From: Halorarum salinum
GTDB lineage: Archaea; Halobacteriota; Halobacteria; Halobacteriales; Haloferacaceae
Length of the DNA: 64,000 bases
Assembly: GCF_013402875.1 (NCBI RefSeq)
Contig: NZ_CP058579.1
Span: 496,001 to 560,000 of the forward strand
Direction: 5' to 3'
Shown: positions 9,197 to 18,764 of the stretch, one piece after another
Layout: the number at the start of each line of letters is the position of its first letter
Position numbering within the stretch: position 1 is the stretch's first letter
Made by a program: the position numbers and the translations under genes
The notes under the pieces: generated by a model
Told to the model about the DNA's origin: nothing
The model's input: only the letters and a program-made list of their open reading frames with translations
The model's database searches: none

Positions 9197-11938
9197 TCAG
9201 GTCGAGAACTCGAACCGCGCCCCGCCCGACTCCGCCTCCGCGAGGTCGACCGACCAGCCGTGCGCCTCCGCGACGCGGCGGACGATGGCGAGCCCGAACC
9301 CCGTCCCGTCCTCGCTCGTGGTCACCCCGGCGTCGAACACGGACTCGCGCTCGTCCGCGGGCACGCCCGGCCCGTCGTCCTCGACGGCGAATCCGGCGTC
9401 GGTACACGCCACGCGGACGGTCACGTCGGGGCCGCCGTGTTCGACCGCGTTCCGGAAGAGGTTCTCCAGCAGGTCCCGGAGCCGGTCCGGGTCCGCGTCG
9501 ACGACGCAGTCGTCCTCGGCGACGAGCGTCGCCGACGGCGTCTCCACGTGGAGCCAGGCGGTCCCCGCCAGGTCGGCGAGGTCGACCGCCTCCGTCTCGC
9601 CGACGACCCGCCCCTCGCGGGCGAGCCTGAGCAGGTCGTCGACCAGCCCGCGCATCCGGTCGAGCGCGTCCTCGACGGTCCGGAAGTGGTCGTCGTCGCC
9701 GGTCTCGCGCGCGAGGTCGAGGTAGCCCTCCGCCACCGAGAGGGGGTTCCGGAGGTCGTGGCTCACGACGGAGGCGAACTCCTCGAGGCGCTCGTTCTGG
9801 CGCCGGAGCGCCCGCTCCCGCTCCTTGCGCTCGCTGATGTCGGAGTAGATGGCGAAGCCGCCGACGTTCGCGGCGTCGAGTTCGAGCGGGACGACGTACA
9901 TCAGGAAGTCCCGTACCCCCTCGGCGGTGAGCCGCCGACACTCCTGTCTGACGTTGTCGCCGTGACGGAGCCGCCGGTTCAACTCGGCGGCCTCGGCCGC
10001 AGTCCCGGACTCGTCGGGGACGATGAACTCGTCCACGCTCTCGCCGAGCACCTCCTCGGCGGGGTAGCCGAACGTCTCCTCGAAGGCGGTGTTCACCCCG
10101 CGCGCGACCGGTTCGCCGTCCACCATCTCGAAGGAGACGGCGGCGTCGGGGATGTTCTCGAACAGCGCCGAGAGCCTGTCGCGCTCGTCCCGGAGGTCGC
10201 CCTCGGCGCGGACCCGTTCGAGCGCGACCGCGACGTGGGACATCAACAGTTCGGCGAGTTCGAGGTCGGTCTCGTCGAACGCCTCCGGCCGGGTAGACAC
10301 CGTCTGACAGACGCCGAGGTCGCCGACGGGGACGCTGACCCCGGACCGGTACTCCGACCTGGCCGGGGAGGCGTCCTCGCTGTCGGCGACGTCCTCGATG
10401 AGCATCGACTCGCCGGTTCGGTACGTCCGGCCGGTCACGCCCTCGGAGACGTGCATCGCTCGCGAGGCGTCCGGTTCGGCCCCCTCAGGTTCGGCAGCCG
10501 GCACGAGCATCTCCCCGCTCTCGTCGAGGAGGCTGATGGTACACCTGTCGAACGAGAGCACCTCCTCGGCGGCGAGGATGGCGCGCTCGAGCACCTCGTC
10601 CTCAGTCTCGGCCTTCGCGAGGTCGGCGGCGGCCCCGTGGAGTCGCTCGATGGTCCGGCGCGACTCCCTGAGCGCCGCCTCCGAGCGCACCCGCTCCCGG
10701 GTGGCGCTCGCGTGGGTGACGAGCAGTTCGGCCAGTTCCCGGTCCGACTCGTCGAAGGCGTCCTCCGTCTCGGCGATCACCTGGAACACGGCGTCGTCGC
10801 CGAACGGGATGCTGATGGCGCTCTGTGGCCCCTCGTGGTGGGGTCTCGCGTCCGGGTGGCCCGCCACGCGGTCGACGTGGAACGTCCGCCCCTCGGCGTG
10901 GGTCCGCCCGAGGATGCCGCTGTCGGGCGACCGCTCCGGCGCGTCCGGGTCGGTCGTCGCGACGGTCTCGAACCCGTCGCCGTCCGGCAGCGCGACGAGC
11001 AGGTACGACCGGTCGAACGCGAGCACCTTCTCGGCGATGTCGACGGTCAGTTCGAACAGGTCCTCCTCCGTGTCGGCGTCGACGAGTCCGGGCGCGGCGC
11101 GGTGCAGTTCGGTCACCTTCCGCTGGCGCTCGCGGAGGTCCGACTCGGCGGAGAGCCGCTGGTGGGCCTGCGCGACGTGGGTCGCGAACAGTTCGGCCAG
11201 TTCGAGGTCGGTCCCGGTGAAGGCCCGAGGGGCCCTCGCCGCGGCCTGATAGACGCCGACCTCGCCGACCGGGACGCTGACGAGCGACCTGATGTCGCCC
11301 GGGTTCGAGACGGCCGGCCGCTCCCGGACCTCGGGGACGACCTCCGACTCCCCGGTCCGGAGCGTCTCCCCGGCGATCCCCTCGTCGACGTCGGCGCCGC
11401 CGGCCATCGCCTCGCCGTCGCCGAGCCGGAACCGGGGGACGAGCCGGTCCCCGTCGCGGGTTCCGAGCCAGCAGTGGTCGAACGAGAGCACCCGCTCGGC
11501 CACCGCGCCCGCGCGTTCGTACAGTTCCTCGAACGTCCGCGCCGCGGCCATCTCGGCGGCGCCGTCGTGGAGTTCGGTGACCCGTTGCCGGCTCTCGCGC
11601 AACTGCAACCGCGTCTCGCCGGCGAGCGCGTGCCGGATCTCCTCCTCCAGGACCGCGGAGGGGGACTCACAGCGGGGAACGAAGCCGTCGGCGTACGGCG
11701 GCGGGTCGGCCGCGAAGGCCACGACCGGCGTGCCGGCGGCGTCGAGGCTCTCCACGGCCGCCCCCGGGAGCGTCGTCTCCCCCACGAGGACGACCGCGTC
11801 CGGCGAATCCGACTCGATCCTGGCCGGGAGCGTCGCGACCGTGACCGCCTCCGCGGTCACGTTCTCCCCCGCCAGGTCAGTGGCCACGTCTTCGGCGTCG
11901 TCGCCGTCGACGACGAGCAGCGAGAGCGACCGTGCCAT
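9197..11938 (-). CDS. Multi-GAF/PAS sensor histidine kinase
   Basis: A 913-residue soluble sensor kinase with no membrane segments. Order of domains: a receiver-like N terminus (about 1 to 105) with acidic pocket residues but no Asp at the phospho-acceptor position, and three GAF domains (about 120-270, 285-425 and 440-580). Each GAF is followed by a repeat ending THVAxAxxR. A PAS domain (about 595-700) comes next, then HisKA with the phospho-acceptor His in SVVSHDLRNPLSVAEGYL, and finally an HATPase domain with NAVEHGG and GTGFGLAIVRRV. It probably senses small molecules or redox state. No response regulator gene is adjacent, so the output is unknown. The ATG at 11938 is chosen; TTG and GTG codons upstream are possible. 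Confidence 0.92.
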   Translation of the reverse strand: MARSLSLLVVDGDDAEDVATDLAGENVTAEAVTVATLPARIESDSPDAVVLVGETTLPGAAVESLDAAGTPVVAFAADPPPYADGFVPRCESPSAVLEEEIRHALAGETRLQLRESRQRVTELHDGAAEMAAARTFEELYERAGAVAERVLSFDHCWLGTRDGDRLVPRFRLGDGEAMAGGADVDEGIAGETLRTGESEVVPEVRERPAVSNPGDIRSLVSVPVGEVGVYQAAARAPRAFTGTDLELAELFATHVAQAHQRLSAESDLRERQRKVTELHRAAPGLVDADTEEDLFELTVDIAEKVLAFDRSYLLVALPDGDGFETVATTDPDAPERSPDSGILGRTHAEGRTFHVDRVAGHPDARPHHEGPQSAISIPFGDDAVFQVIAETEDAFDESDRELAELLVTHASATRERVRSEAALRESRRTIERLHGAAADLAKAETEDEVLERAILAAEEVLSFDRCTISLLDESGEMLVPAAEPEGAEPDASRAMHVSEGVTGRTYRTGESMLIEDVADSEDASPARSEYRSGVSVPVGDLGVCQTVSTRPEAFDETDLELAELLMSHVAVALERVRAEGDLRDERDRLSALFENIPDAAVSFEMVDGEPVARGVNTAFEETFGYPAEEVLGESVDEFIVPDESGTAAEAAELNRRLRHGDNVRQECRRLTAEGVRDFLMYVVPLELDAANVGGFAIYSDISERKERERALRRQNERLEEFASVVSHDLRNPLSVAEGYLDLARETGDDDHFRTVEDALDRMRGLVDDLLRLAREGRVVGETEAVDLADLAGTAWLHVETPSATLVAEDDCVVDADPDRLRDLLENLFRNAVEHGGPDVTVRVACTDAGFAVEDDGPGVPADERESVFDAGVTTSEDGTGFGLAIVRRVAEAHGWSVDLAEAESGGARFEFST

Positions 11939-12186
11939 GAGATCCACCGATGTATCGCCCAAGAGTTGGCTAACTAGAATTTAAGAATATCGGTGGGGTT
12001 CGGCGCGCGGGGAGCGAGCGCGAACGGGCCGTCCACGGGGCGACTCCGGCGGTTTCCCGGATCGATCCGGTCGTCCTCCCCCGAACAGATCCGGCGGCCC
12101 GGGACGGCCCCGGTAGGGACCACTTTCGGTCCGGTTTCGGGCTGGCCCGGAACCCTTTTGCACGGTGACGGGGGTAGTGGGGCGTA

Positions 12187-14955
12187 ATGAGCGATCTTAC
12201 TGGGGAGTACCGCCTCGAGTACTTCGAGGAGGAAGGATTCCATCGACGGGAGTGTAGCTCCTGCGGGGACCACTTCTGGACCCGCGACCCCGACCGGGAG
12301 CTGTGCGGGGAGCCGCCGTGCGAGGACTACTCGTTCATCGACGACCCGGGGTTCGACGAGGCGTACAGCCTGGAGGAGATGCGCGAGGCGTTCCTCTCGT
12401 ACTTCGAGGCCAACGGCCACGAGCGCATCGATCCGTACCCGGTCGCGGCGAACCGGTGGCGCGACGACGTGCTGCTCACGCAGGCGTCCGTCTACGACTT
12501 CCAGCCGCTCGTCACCTCCGGGCAAGCGCCCCCGCCCGCCAACCCCCTGTGTATCAGCCAGCCGTGCATCCGGATGCAGGACATCGACAACGTCGGCAAG
12601 ACGGGCCGGCACACGATGGCGTTCGAGATGATGGCCCACCACGCCTTCAACGCGCGCGAGGAGGTGGGGGACAAGTACGCCTACAGCGGCGAGGTGTACT
12701 GGAAGGACGAGACGGTCCGCTACTGCGACGGCTTCTTCGAGTCGATGGGCGCGAACCTGGAGGAGATCACCTACATCGAGGACCCGTGGGTCGGCGGCGG
12801 CAACGCCGGCCCCGCCATCGAGGTAATCTACAAGGGCGCCGAACTCGCCACGCTCGTCTTCATGTCGATGGAGCAGGACCCCGACGGCGAGTTCGAGATG
12901 AAGGACGGGAACCGCTACTCGAAGATGGACACGTACATCGTCGACACCGGCTACGGGCTCGAGCGGTGGACCTGGATGAGCCAGGGCACCCCGACGGTGT
13001 ACGAGGCGGTGTACCCGGACGCCATCGAGTTCCTGAAGGAGAACGCCGGGATCGAACTCACCGACGAGGAGGAGACGCTGGTCCACCGCGCCTCGAAGCT
13101 CTCGGGTCACCTCGACATCGACGCGGCCGAGGACGTCGAGGCCGCCCGCGACAACATCGCGGACAAACTGGACGTGGAGACCGAGCGGCTGACCGAACTC
13201 CTCCGCCCGCTGGAGGACATCTACGCCATCGCGGACCACTGCCGGACGCTCGCGTACATGTTCGGCGACGAGATCGTCCCCTCGAACGTCGGCACGGGCT
13301 ATCTCGCCCGGATGGTGCTCCGCCGCACCAAGCGGCTCGTCGACAACGTCGGCGTCGACGCCCCGCTCGACGAGCTCGTGGACATGCAGGCCGACCGGCT
13401 CGGCTACCGGAACCGCGACACCATCCGCGACATCGTCCGCACCGAGGTCGAGAAGTACCGCGAGACGCTCGAGCGCGGCGGCCGGAAGGTCGAGGCGCTC
13501 GCCGACGAGCACGCCGGCACCGGCGAGCCCATCCCGGTCGAGGAGCTCATCGAACTGTACGACTCCCACGGCATCCAGCCCGACATGGTTCGGGAGATCG
13601 CCGAGGAGCGCGGCGCGACCGTGCAGGTGCCCGACGACTTCTACGGCCTCGTGGCCGCCCGTCACGACTCCGCGACGGAGTTCGGCGAGGAGGCCGAGGC
13701 CGACGAACGGCTCGCGGACCTCCCGGAGACGGAGAAGCTCTACTACGACGACCAGGAGCGCACGGAGTTCGAGGCGGTCGTCCTCGACGTGTTCGAGCGG
13801 GAGGACGGCTACGACGTCGTGCTCGACCAGACGATGTTCTACCCCGAGGGCGGGGGTCAGCCCGCCGACCGCGGGACGCTCTCGACCGACGACGTCACCG
13901 CCGAGGTGACCGACGTACAGATCCGGGACGGGGTCGTCCTCCATCGGGCCGACGAGGACCCCGGCAAGGGCGAGTTCGTCCGCGGGCAGGTCGACGGCGA
14001 GCGCCGGCGCCGGCTCATGCGCCACCACACGGCGACCCACGTCGTCGGCTACGCGGCCCGCGAGGTGCTCGGCGCCCACGTCCGGCAGGCGGGCGCCCAG
14101 AAGGGGCTCGACTCCTCGCGGCTCGACGTCTCCCACTACGACCGCATCACGCGCGAGGACGTGAAGGAGATCGAGCGCGTCGCCAACGAACTCGTCAGGG
14201 AGAACCACAGCGTCAAGCAGGAGTGGCCCGACCGCCACGCGGCCCAGTCGGAGCACGGCTTCGACCTCTACCAGGGCGGCATCCCGCCGGGCGAGCAGAT
14301 CCGGATCATCACCGTCGGCGAGGACGTGCAGGCGTGCGGGGGGACCCACGTCTCCCGGACCGGCGACATCGGCGCCATCAAGGTGCTCAAGACCGAGCCG
14401 GTCCAGGACGGCGTCGAGCGCATCGTCTTCGCCGCCGGCGAGGCCGCCATCGACGCGACCCACCGGACCGAGGACGCGCTGTACGACGCGGCCGAGGTGC
14501 TCGACGTGGACCCGCAGGACGTGCCCGAGACGGCCGAGCGCTTCTTCACCGAGTGGAAGGAGCGCGGTAAGACGATCGACCGGCTCCAGGAGGAACTGGC
14601 GAACCTCCGCATCGAGACGGCCGAGCCGGCCGCCGAGATCGACGGCACGCCGGCCATCGTCGAGCGGATGGACGCCGACGCGGACGAACTCCGCGCGGCC
14701 GCGAACGCGCTGGTCGAGGACGGCCGCATCGCGGTGCTCGGCTCGGGCGCCGGCGGCGCCGCGACGTTCGTCGTCGGCGTCCCGGACGGCGTGGGGCTGA
14801 ACGCCGGCGAGGTGGTCGGCGAACTGGCCGACCGCGTCGGCGGCGGCGGCGGCGGCCCGCCGGACTTCGCGCAGGGCGGCGGCCCCGACGTGGACGCGCT
14901 CGACGACGCGCTGGAGGCGGCCCCGGACGTGCTCCGGAACGTGCTGAACGCCTGA
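12187..14955 (+). CDS. alaS: Alanyl-tRNA synthetase
   Basis: A 922-residue class II aminoacyl-tRNA synthetase of archaeal type. It attaches alanine to tRNA-Ala, and its editing domain removes misacylated serine and glycine. An archaeal N-terminal extension with a [13 protein letters not shown] zinc-like element precedes the catalytic core, where [20 protein letters not shown] and FEMMAHHAF are class II motifs. The editing and zinc site has [17 protein letters not shown] and later [13 protein letters not shown], the HxxxH and CxxxH ligands. A glycine-rich segment near residue 880 joins the C-terminal (C-Ala) part. The ATG at 12187 has a TATA-like box (about 12151 to 12160) for leaderless expression. 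Length is normal for archaeal AlaRS. Confidence 0.97.
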   Translation: MSDLTGEYRLEYFEEEGFHRRECSSCGDHFWTRDPDRELCGEPPCEDYSFIDDPGFDEAYSLEEMREAFLSYFEANGHERIDPYPVAANRWRDDVLLTQASVYDFQPLVTSGQAPPPANPLCISQPCIRMQDIDNVGKTGRHTMAFEMMAHHAFNAREEVGDKYAYSGEVYWKDETVRYCDGFFESMGANLEEITYIEDPWVGGGNAGPAIEVIYKGAELATLVFMSMEQDPDGEFEMKDGNRYSKMDTYIVDTGYGLERWTWMSQGTPTVYEAVYPDAIEFLKENAGIELTDEEETLVHRASKLSGHLDIDAAEDVEAARDNIADKLDVETERLTELLRPLEDIYAIADHCRTLAYMFGDEIVPSNVGTGYLARMVLRRTKRLVDNVGVDAPLDELVDMQADRLGYRNRDTIRDIVRTEVEKYRETLERGGRKVEALADEHAGTGEPIPVEELIELYDSHGIQPDMVREIAEERGATVQVPDDFYGLVAARHDSATEFGEEAEADERLADLPETEKLYYDDQERTEFEAVVLDVFEREDGYDVVLDQTMFYPEGGGQPADRGTLSTDDVTAEVTDVQIRDGVVLHRADEDPGKGEFVRGQVDGERRRRLMRHHTATHVVGYAAREVLGAHVRQAGAQKGLDSSRLDVSHYDRITREDVKEIERVANELVRENHSVKQEWPDRHAAQSEHGFDLYQGGIPPGEQIRIITVGEDVQACGGTHVSRTGDIGAIKVLKTEPVQDGVERIVFAAGEAAIDATHRTEDALYDAAEVLDVDPQDVPETAERFFTEWKERGKTIDRLQEELANLRIETAEPAAEIDGTPAIVERMDADADELRAAANALVEDGRIAVLGSGAGGAATFVVGVPDGVGLNAGEVVGELADRVGGGGGGPPDFAQGGGPDVDALDDALEAAPDVLRNVLNA

Positions 14956-15191
14956 ACTCCGGCGCGTCCTTCGACCGACTCGTTCCGAACCGACGCCGGT
15001 AGCAGTCGGACTGCGCGGTGGCGTTCCTGCGGGTCGGGTTACGTGAGTTCACGGAGGGACAGTCCGCCCGAGGGCGACGGTACTTCCGCGAGCACGGGCA
15101 CCGTTCCTGCCGGGACGAACCGACCGCGCGAGCGCCACCCCCTCAGAAACCCTAAGTCGCTCGGCCCCGACGATTGAAATAAAGCTGACAC
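14956..15191. other. Intergenic region
   Basis: These 236 bases hold no protein-like frame. The AT-rich stretch just before the next gene (about 15172 to 15190) is probably its promoter and leader. The middle is GC-rich with no convincing stem. Confidence 0.35.
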
Positions 15192-16706
15192 ATGTACGAG
15201 GATCTGACCTATAGGCGTGGGTTCCTGCTCCTCGAGGCGGGACGCGACGCCGACCGCTCCCCGATCGGAGGGTGGGACGTCGTTCCCCTCGACCGGTATC
15301 GCCTCCACGCACACCCCAAACTCCGGCACGCCGGCGCCGAGGACGGGGACGACAGGCTGCTCCTCCTCGGCCGCGTCTTCGACCCGATAAACGGCGTCGC
15401 CGACGCGGACGCGATCCTCGACACGCTCCTCGACCGGCTGGCGGCGTCCGACGAGCGGTTCTTCGACTACCTCGACTGTCTCAGCGGCAGGTTCGTGCTG
15501 TTCGTCGAGGGGGACGGTCGCGCGTTCGCGCTCGGGGACGCGACCGGGAACCGCGCGCTGTTCTACGACGACGACTCCGCGGACCCCAGGCTCGCGTCCC
15601 ACCCCGGGATCCTCGCCGGGATCGGCGGCTACGAACGGACGGACGGTGCCGAGACGATCCTGGACGTCGAGGCGCCGTGGTTCCCGGGCGCGGCGACCCC
15701 CTACTCGGAGGTCAAACTGTTGACGCCGAACACGCTGCTCTCGCTCCCCGACGCCGAGGTCACGCGGTTCTTCCCCCGCGAGCCGCTCCCATCGAACCCG
15801 CTGACGGACGGCCTGGTCGCCGAGGTCGCGGATATCTTCGAGACCTCGGTGGAGTTACTCGGCCGGGAGGCCGACCTGTCGCTCTCGCTGTCGGCCGGGC
15901 TCGACAGCCGGGTGAGCCTGGCCGCGACGCGGGACGTCTCGGACGAGGTGTACTACAACACGTGGATGACCGGGGAGGCGGACAAGGAGGTGGAGACCGT
16001 CACGGAGCTCTGTGAGCGCCTGGGCATCGAGTGCGCGCTCACGGACCTGTCCGAGGAGCCGGACGACGAGTTCCTCGAGGTCTTCATGCGGAACACCGCC
16101 GGGATGTCGCGGTGGAACCGCGCGCGGAACGCCTACAACCTCCACCGCCGCGACGCCCCCGGCGAGGACGCCGTCGAGATCAGGTCGAACGTCTCGGAGA
16201 TCGCCAGAACGTTCTACCGGGACCGGTTCACGTTCCTGCCCGACGAGGTGCGCGCGGAGACGTTCGCCAAGCTCTACGCCTACGAGGCCGGCTCCGACTA
16301 CGTGCAGGGGAAGTACGAGGAGTTCGTCGACAGGACCGACTTCTCCGAGGAGAACATCTTCAACTACGACATTTACGACCTGTTCTACTGGGAGTGCCGC
16401 ATCGGCTGCTGGCTCTCGCTGTGGCTGCTGGAGACGAGCATCGCCCAGGAGGAGGTCTCGCTGTTCAACAACCGCCGCCTGCTGAAGAAGATGCTGTCGG
16501 TGCCCTACGAGAAGCGCCGGAGCGACGAACTGTTCCACCGGGTCATCCGGGAACTGTGGCCCGAGTGTCTGAACGTTCCGATCAACCCGCACAAGGAGTC
16601 GAGCTTCGAGGGGATGGACCGGTTGGATCGGTTCCTCTCGGGGGCGATTCTCAGGGCGCCGGCGCCGGCGTACATGAAGATCCGAAAGATGCGGCGGAGC
16701 ATCTAG
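15192..16706 (+). CDS. Asparagine-synthetase-like protein
   Basis: A 504-residue protein related to the B-type asparagine synthetases. The C-terminal half has the adenylation-type PP-loop, LSLSAGLDSR at residues 231 to 240, which normally binds ATP and forms an acyl-adenylate. The N-terminal part keeps the fold of the glutamine amidotransferase domain (RVFDPINGVADADAILDTLL and FDYLDCLSGRFVLFVEGDG). It starts MYEDLTYRRGF and so lacks the Cys2 that gives glutaminase activity. It therefore should use ammonia or another amine donor, or have a different substrate. Members of this kind often sit in surface-polysaccharide clusters; here the neighbours are alaS and a secreted beta-helix protein. Two relatives lie in the gas vesicle locus at 57333 and 59060. 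Confidence 0.8.
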   Translation: MYEDLTYRRGFLLLEAGRDADRSPIGGWDVVPLDRYRLHAHPKLRHAGAEDGDDRLLLLGRVFDPINGVADADAILDTLLDRLAASDERFFDYLDCLSGRFVLFVEGDGRAFALGDATGNRALFYDDDSADPRLASHPGILAGIGGYERTDGAETILDVEAPWFPGAATPYSEVKLLTPNTLLSLPDAEVTRFFPREPLPSNPLTDGLVAEVADIFETSVELLGREADLSLSLSAGLDSRVSLAATRDVSDEVYYNTWMTGEADKEVETVTELCERLGIECALTDLSEEPDDEFLEVFMRNTAGMSRWNRARNAYNLHRRDAPGEDAVEIRSNVSEIARTFYRDRFTFLPDEVRAETFAKLYAYEAGSDYVQGKYEEFVDRTDFSEENIFNYDIYDLFYWECRIGCWLSLWLLETSIAQEEVSLFNNRRLLKKMLSVPYEKRRSDELFHRVIRELWPECLNVPINPHKESSFEGMDRLDRFLSGAILRAPAPAYMKIRKMRRSI

Positions 16707-16903
16707 CCGCGGCGCGTCCTTGAGGGCCAGCACCTTCCTCGTTCGTGCCGTCGGAGACGTCCCCAGTGCCGTTGGTCCTTCGAGGCGGCTCCATACAGCC
16801 GGTTTTTGAACGGCACGGGTCCAGAGCCGTTTGGGCCAGACGGCCGCTCCCCCATCATTTATCCTGAGGATAAGTAAGGATCACTCGGACTATTTTCGGG
16901 CGG
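16707..16903. promoter_or_regulatory. Promoter region of the secreted beta-helix gene with a dyad
   Basis: These 197 bases precede the beta-helix protein start. They contain an inverted repeat TTATCCTGAGGATAA at 16859 to 16873 (6-base arms around 3 bases). AT-rich sequence at 16870 to 16878 lies near the expected TATA distance. The dyad overlaps the likely promoter and could be an operator, but this is inferred from sequence only. Confidence 0.35.
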
Positions 16904-18274
16904 ATGTCACGAGCACTGAACGCGATCGCGTTGACCGCGATCATGGTCCTCTCACTGTTCGCTGGCGGGACAGCGGCAGTAGCCGGGATCGCACAGCAGA
17001 CCGAGAGCACGGCACCGACGGAGATCACCTCCTGCACGGTGATCGACTCGCCGGGTCACTACGTACTGACCCGGGACATCGTTCGGTCGGACGAGGGCGA
17101 GGGCCCGTGTATCGTGATCCGCGCGAGCGACGTCACGGTCGACGGGAACGGCCACGTCCTCGACGGGAACACCACCCAGGAGTCGAGCGACCGGGCCGGT
17201 ATCGCGACGACCGCCGCCCACCCCGTCGACAACGTCACGGTCGCGAATCTCACGCTTCGCCAGAACAGGGACAACGTTCGGTTCCACTCCGTGAGCGACG
17301 CACGGATCACGAACGTCTCGAGCCAGAGCCCGGAAGTCGGCAGCATCGTCGTCCGTGGGTCGGACCACGTCGAAATCAGCGACAGTTACGTGGAGGGGTC
17401 GTTCCAGGGGAACGGACTCACCATCGGCAACTCGGAGCACCTGAGCGTCGTGAACAACACGTTCGACGATGGATATTTCACGATCGTAGCGTCGGGGATG
17501 AACCGGTCCGTGATACGCGATAACTCGCTCCGCCGCACGAGCACGGCGATCAACCTCGCCAGCGGGACTGACAACGTGATCTCGAACAACACGATCCCGG
17601 GTCGCACCGACGAGGGGATCACGGTTCGCGGAAGCAACAACACGGTGCGCGGGAACACGATCTCGCTCGGTCACGACGGCATCGTCGTCTCGGGGTCGAA
17701 CCACACCGTCGCCGACAACACCGTCGATCGGATGGTCGGATGGGCCGCCAGCGCCGAGGGGACGGGCCACACGTTCGAGAACAACAGTTTCAGCGGCGGT
17801 GAGGCCGAGGGCGCGTCGGGTGGAGCGCTCGAGGTCAGCGGGTCCGGGCACGGGATCGAGAACAACTCCCTGACCGGCTTCCACGGCGTCCGGGTCACCG
17901 GCGCCACGGGATCGATCTCGATCGACGACAACCGGATTCGCGCCGTCCGCCACGTCGAGGTCGCCGAATCGAGCCTCTGTCCCGACCCCGGCGTCGTCGT
18001 CCACGCGCACGGGAACGCGTTCGACGCCGACTCCTACGAGGCGTACGATCGGTACGGCGTGCTGAACCACGACGACGACGTGGTGAACGCGACGAACAAC
18101 TACTGGGGCGCCGAATCCGGACCCTCGAGTCCCGACGGGGAGAACGTGACCGATCCGGTCACTGGCGAACCCGCAGACGAGACTGGCATCACCGTCTCCG
18201 AGGGTGTCCGCTTCGATCCGTGGCTGGAGGCGCCTCCCGAGAACGCGGGAGTCGAAAACGGGACTGACGCCTGA
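16904..18274 (+). CDS. Secreted right-handed beta-helix protein (NosD-like)
   Basis: A 456-residue exported protein. A Sec signal peptide (MSRALNAIALTAIMVLSLFAGGTAAVAG) ends near residue 28. The remainder is built of about 22-residue coils with repeated N-N-T/S patterns such as VVNNTFDDG, VISNNTIPG and TVRGNTISLG, which is the signature of parallel beta-helix NosD/CASH domains (about residues 60 to 420). Two cysteine pairs (C44/C69 and nearby) may stabilise the N-terminal cap. It should be a cell-surface or secreted carbohydrate-binding or copper-binding type protein, but neither is proven. No copper or nitrous oxide genes are adjacent, so NosD itself is unlikely. The dyad described above precedes it. 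Confidence 0.8.
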   Translation: MSRALNAIALTAIMVLSLFAGGTAAVAGIAQQTESTAPTEITSCTVIDSPGHYVLTRDIVRSDEGEGPCIVIRASDVTVDGNGHVLDGNTTQESSDRAGIATTAAHPVDNVTVANLTLRQNRDNVRFHSVSDARITNVSSQSPEVGSIVVRGSDHVEISDSYVEGSFQGNGLTIGNSEHLSVVNNTFDDGYFTIVASGMNRSVIRDNSLRRTSTAINLASGTDNVISNNTIPGRTDEGITVRGSNNTVRGNTISLGHDGIVVSGSNHTVADNTVDRMVGWAASAEGTGHTFENNSFSGGEAEGASGGALEVSGSGHGIENNSLTGFHGVRVTGATGSISIDDNRIRAVRHVEVAESSLCPDPGVVVHAHGNAFDADSYEAYDRYGVLNHDDDVVNATNNYWGAESGPSSPDGENVTDPVTGEPADETGITVSEGVRFDPWLEAPPENAGVENGTDA

Positions 18275-18340
18275 CCGGAACCGCCGAGGTTCCCGAACTG
18301 ACCCCGCCGATTTTTGTCCCGCCGCGACCACCCCGAACCA

Positions 18341-18673
18341 GTGCCGACCGAGTACGACAAACTGATTCGCGACCGCATCCCCGAGGTGATCGAATCCAAC
18401 GGCGAGACGGCCGTCACCCGGCGGGTCGAGGGCGAGGAGTACGGCGACTACCTGGCCGAGAAACTGGTCGAGGAGGCGTCCGAGTTCCGCGAGGCCCGCG
18501 AGGACGAGGGGGAGGACGCGGACCGCGAACTCGCCGACGTGCTGGAGGTCGTGGAGACGCTGCTCGACCGCCGCGACCGTGAACGAATCGACCGGCTGCG
18601 GGCCGACAAGGTCGGGGAGCGCGGCGGGTTCGCGGAGGGGATCGTGCTCGAACGGGTCGAGGGCGGGGACTGA
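18341..18673 (+). CDS. MazG-like nucleotide pyrophosphohydrolase
   Basis: A 110-residue protein that opens with the pattern EYDKLIRDRIPEVIE, typical of the phosphoribosyl-ATP-pyrophosphohydrolase-like/MazG superfamily. Acidic metal-binding helices follow: EKLVEEASEFREARED and DREL-ADVLEVVETLLD. These enzymes hydrolyse non-canonical or excess NTPs to NMP and PPi as a housekeeping step. The GTG at 18341 gives the family N terminus, and a TATA-like ATTTTT box at about 18310 to 18316 fits leaderless initiation. The gene sits just upstream of the M29 peptidase gene on the same strand. Confidence 0.8.
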   Translation: MPTEYDKLIRDRIPEVIESNGETAVTRRVEGEEYGDYLAEKLVEEASEFREAREDEGEDADRELADVLEVVETLLDRRDRERIDRLRADKVGERGGFAEGIVLERVEGGD

Positions 18674-18764
18674 CCCACCGGGCCCGACTCCCGTTCCCCG
18701 CACCCGGACCGAACGCCCGTCCGGCATCCGAAACCGATACCTTCCGGCGTCCGAATCCACGGGC

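Noticed and set aside
11974-14463. Minus-strand frame of 829 codons opposite alaS
   Set aside because: It has no motifs and is exactly antisense to a full alanyl-tRNA synthetase. Its composition (Val, Leu, Arg, Asp) is typical of shadows in GC-rich genes.
16904-18274. True NosD copper-processing protein of nitrous oxide reductase
   Set aside because: The beta-helix fold is similar, but no nosZ, nosF or nosY gene is adjacent, so a general surface beta-helix protein is the safer call.
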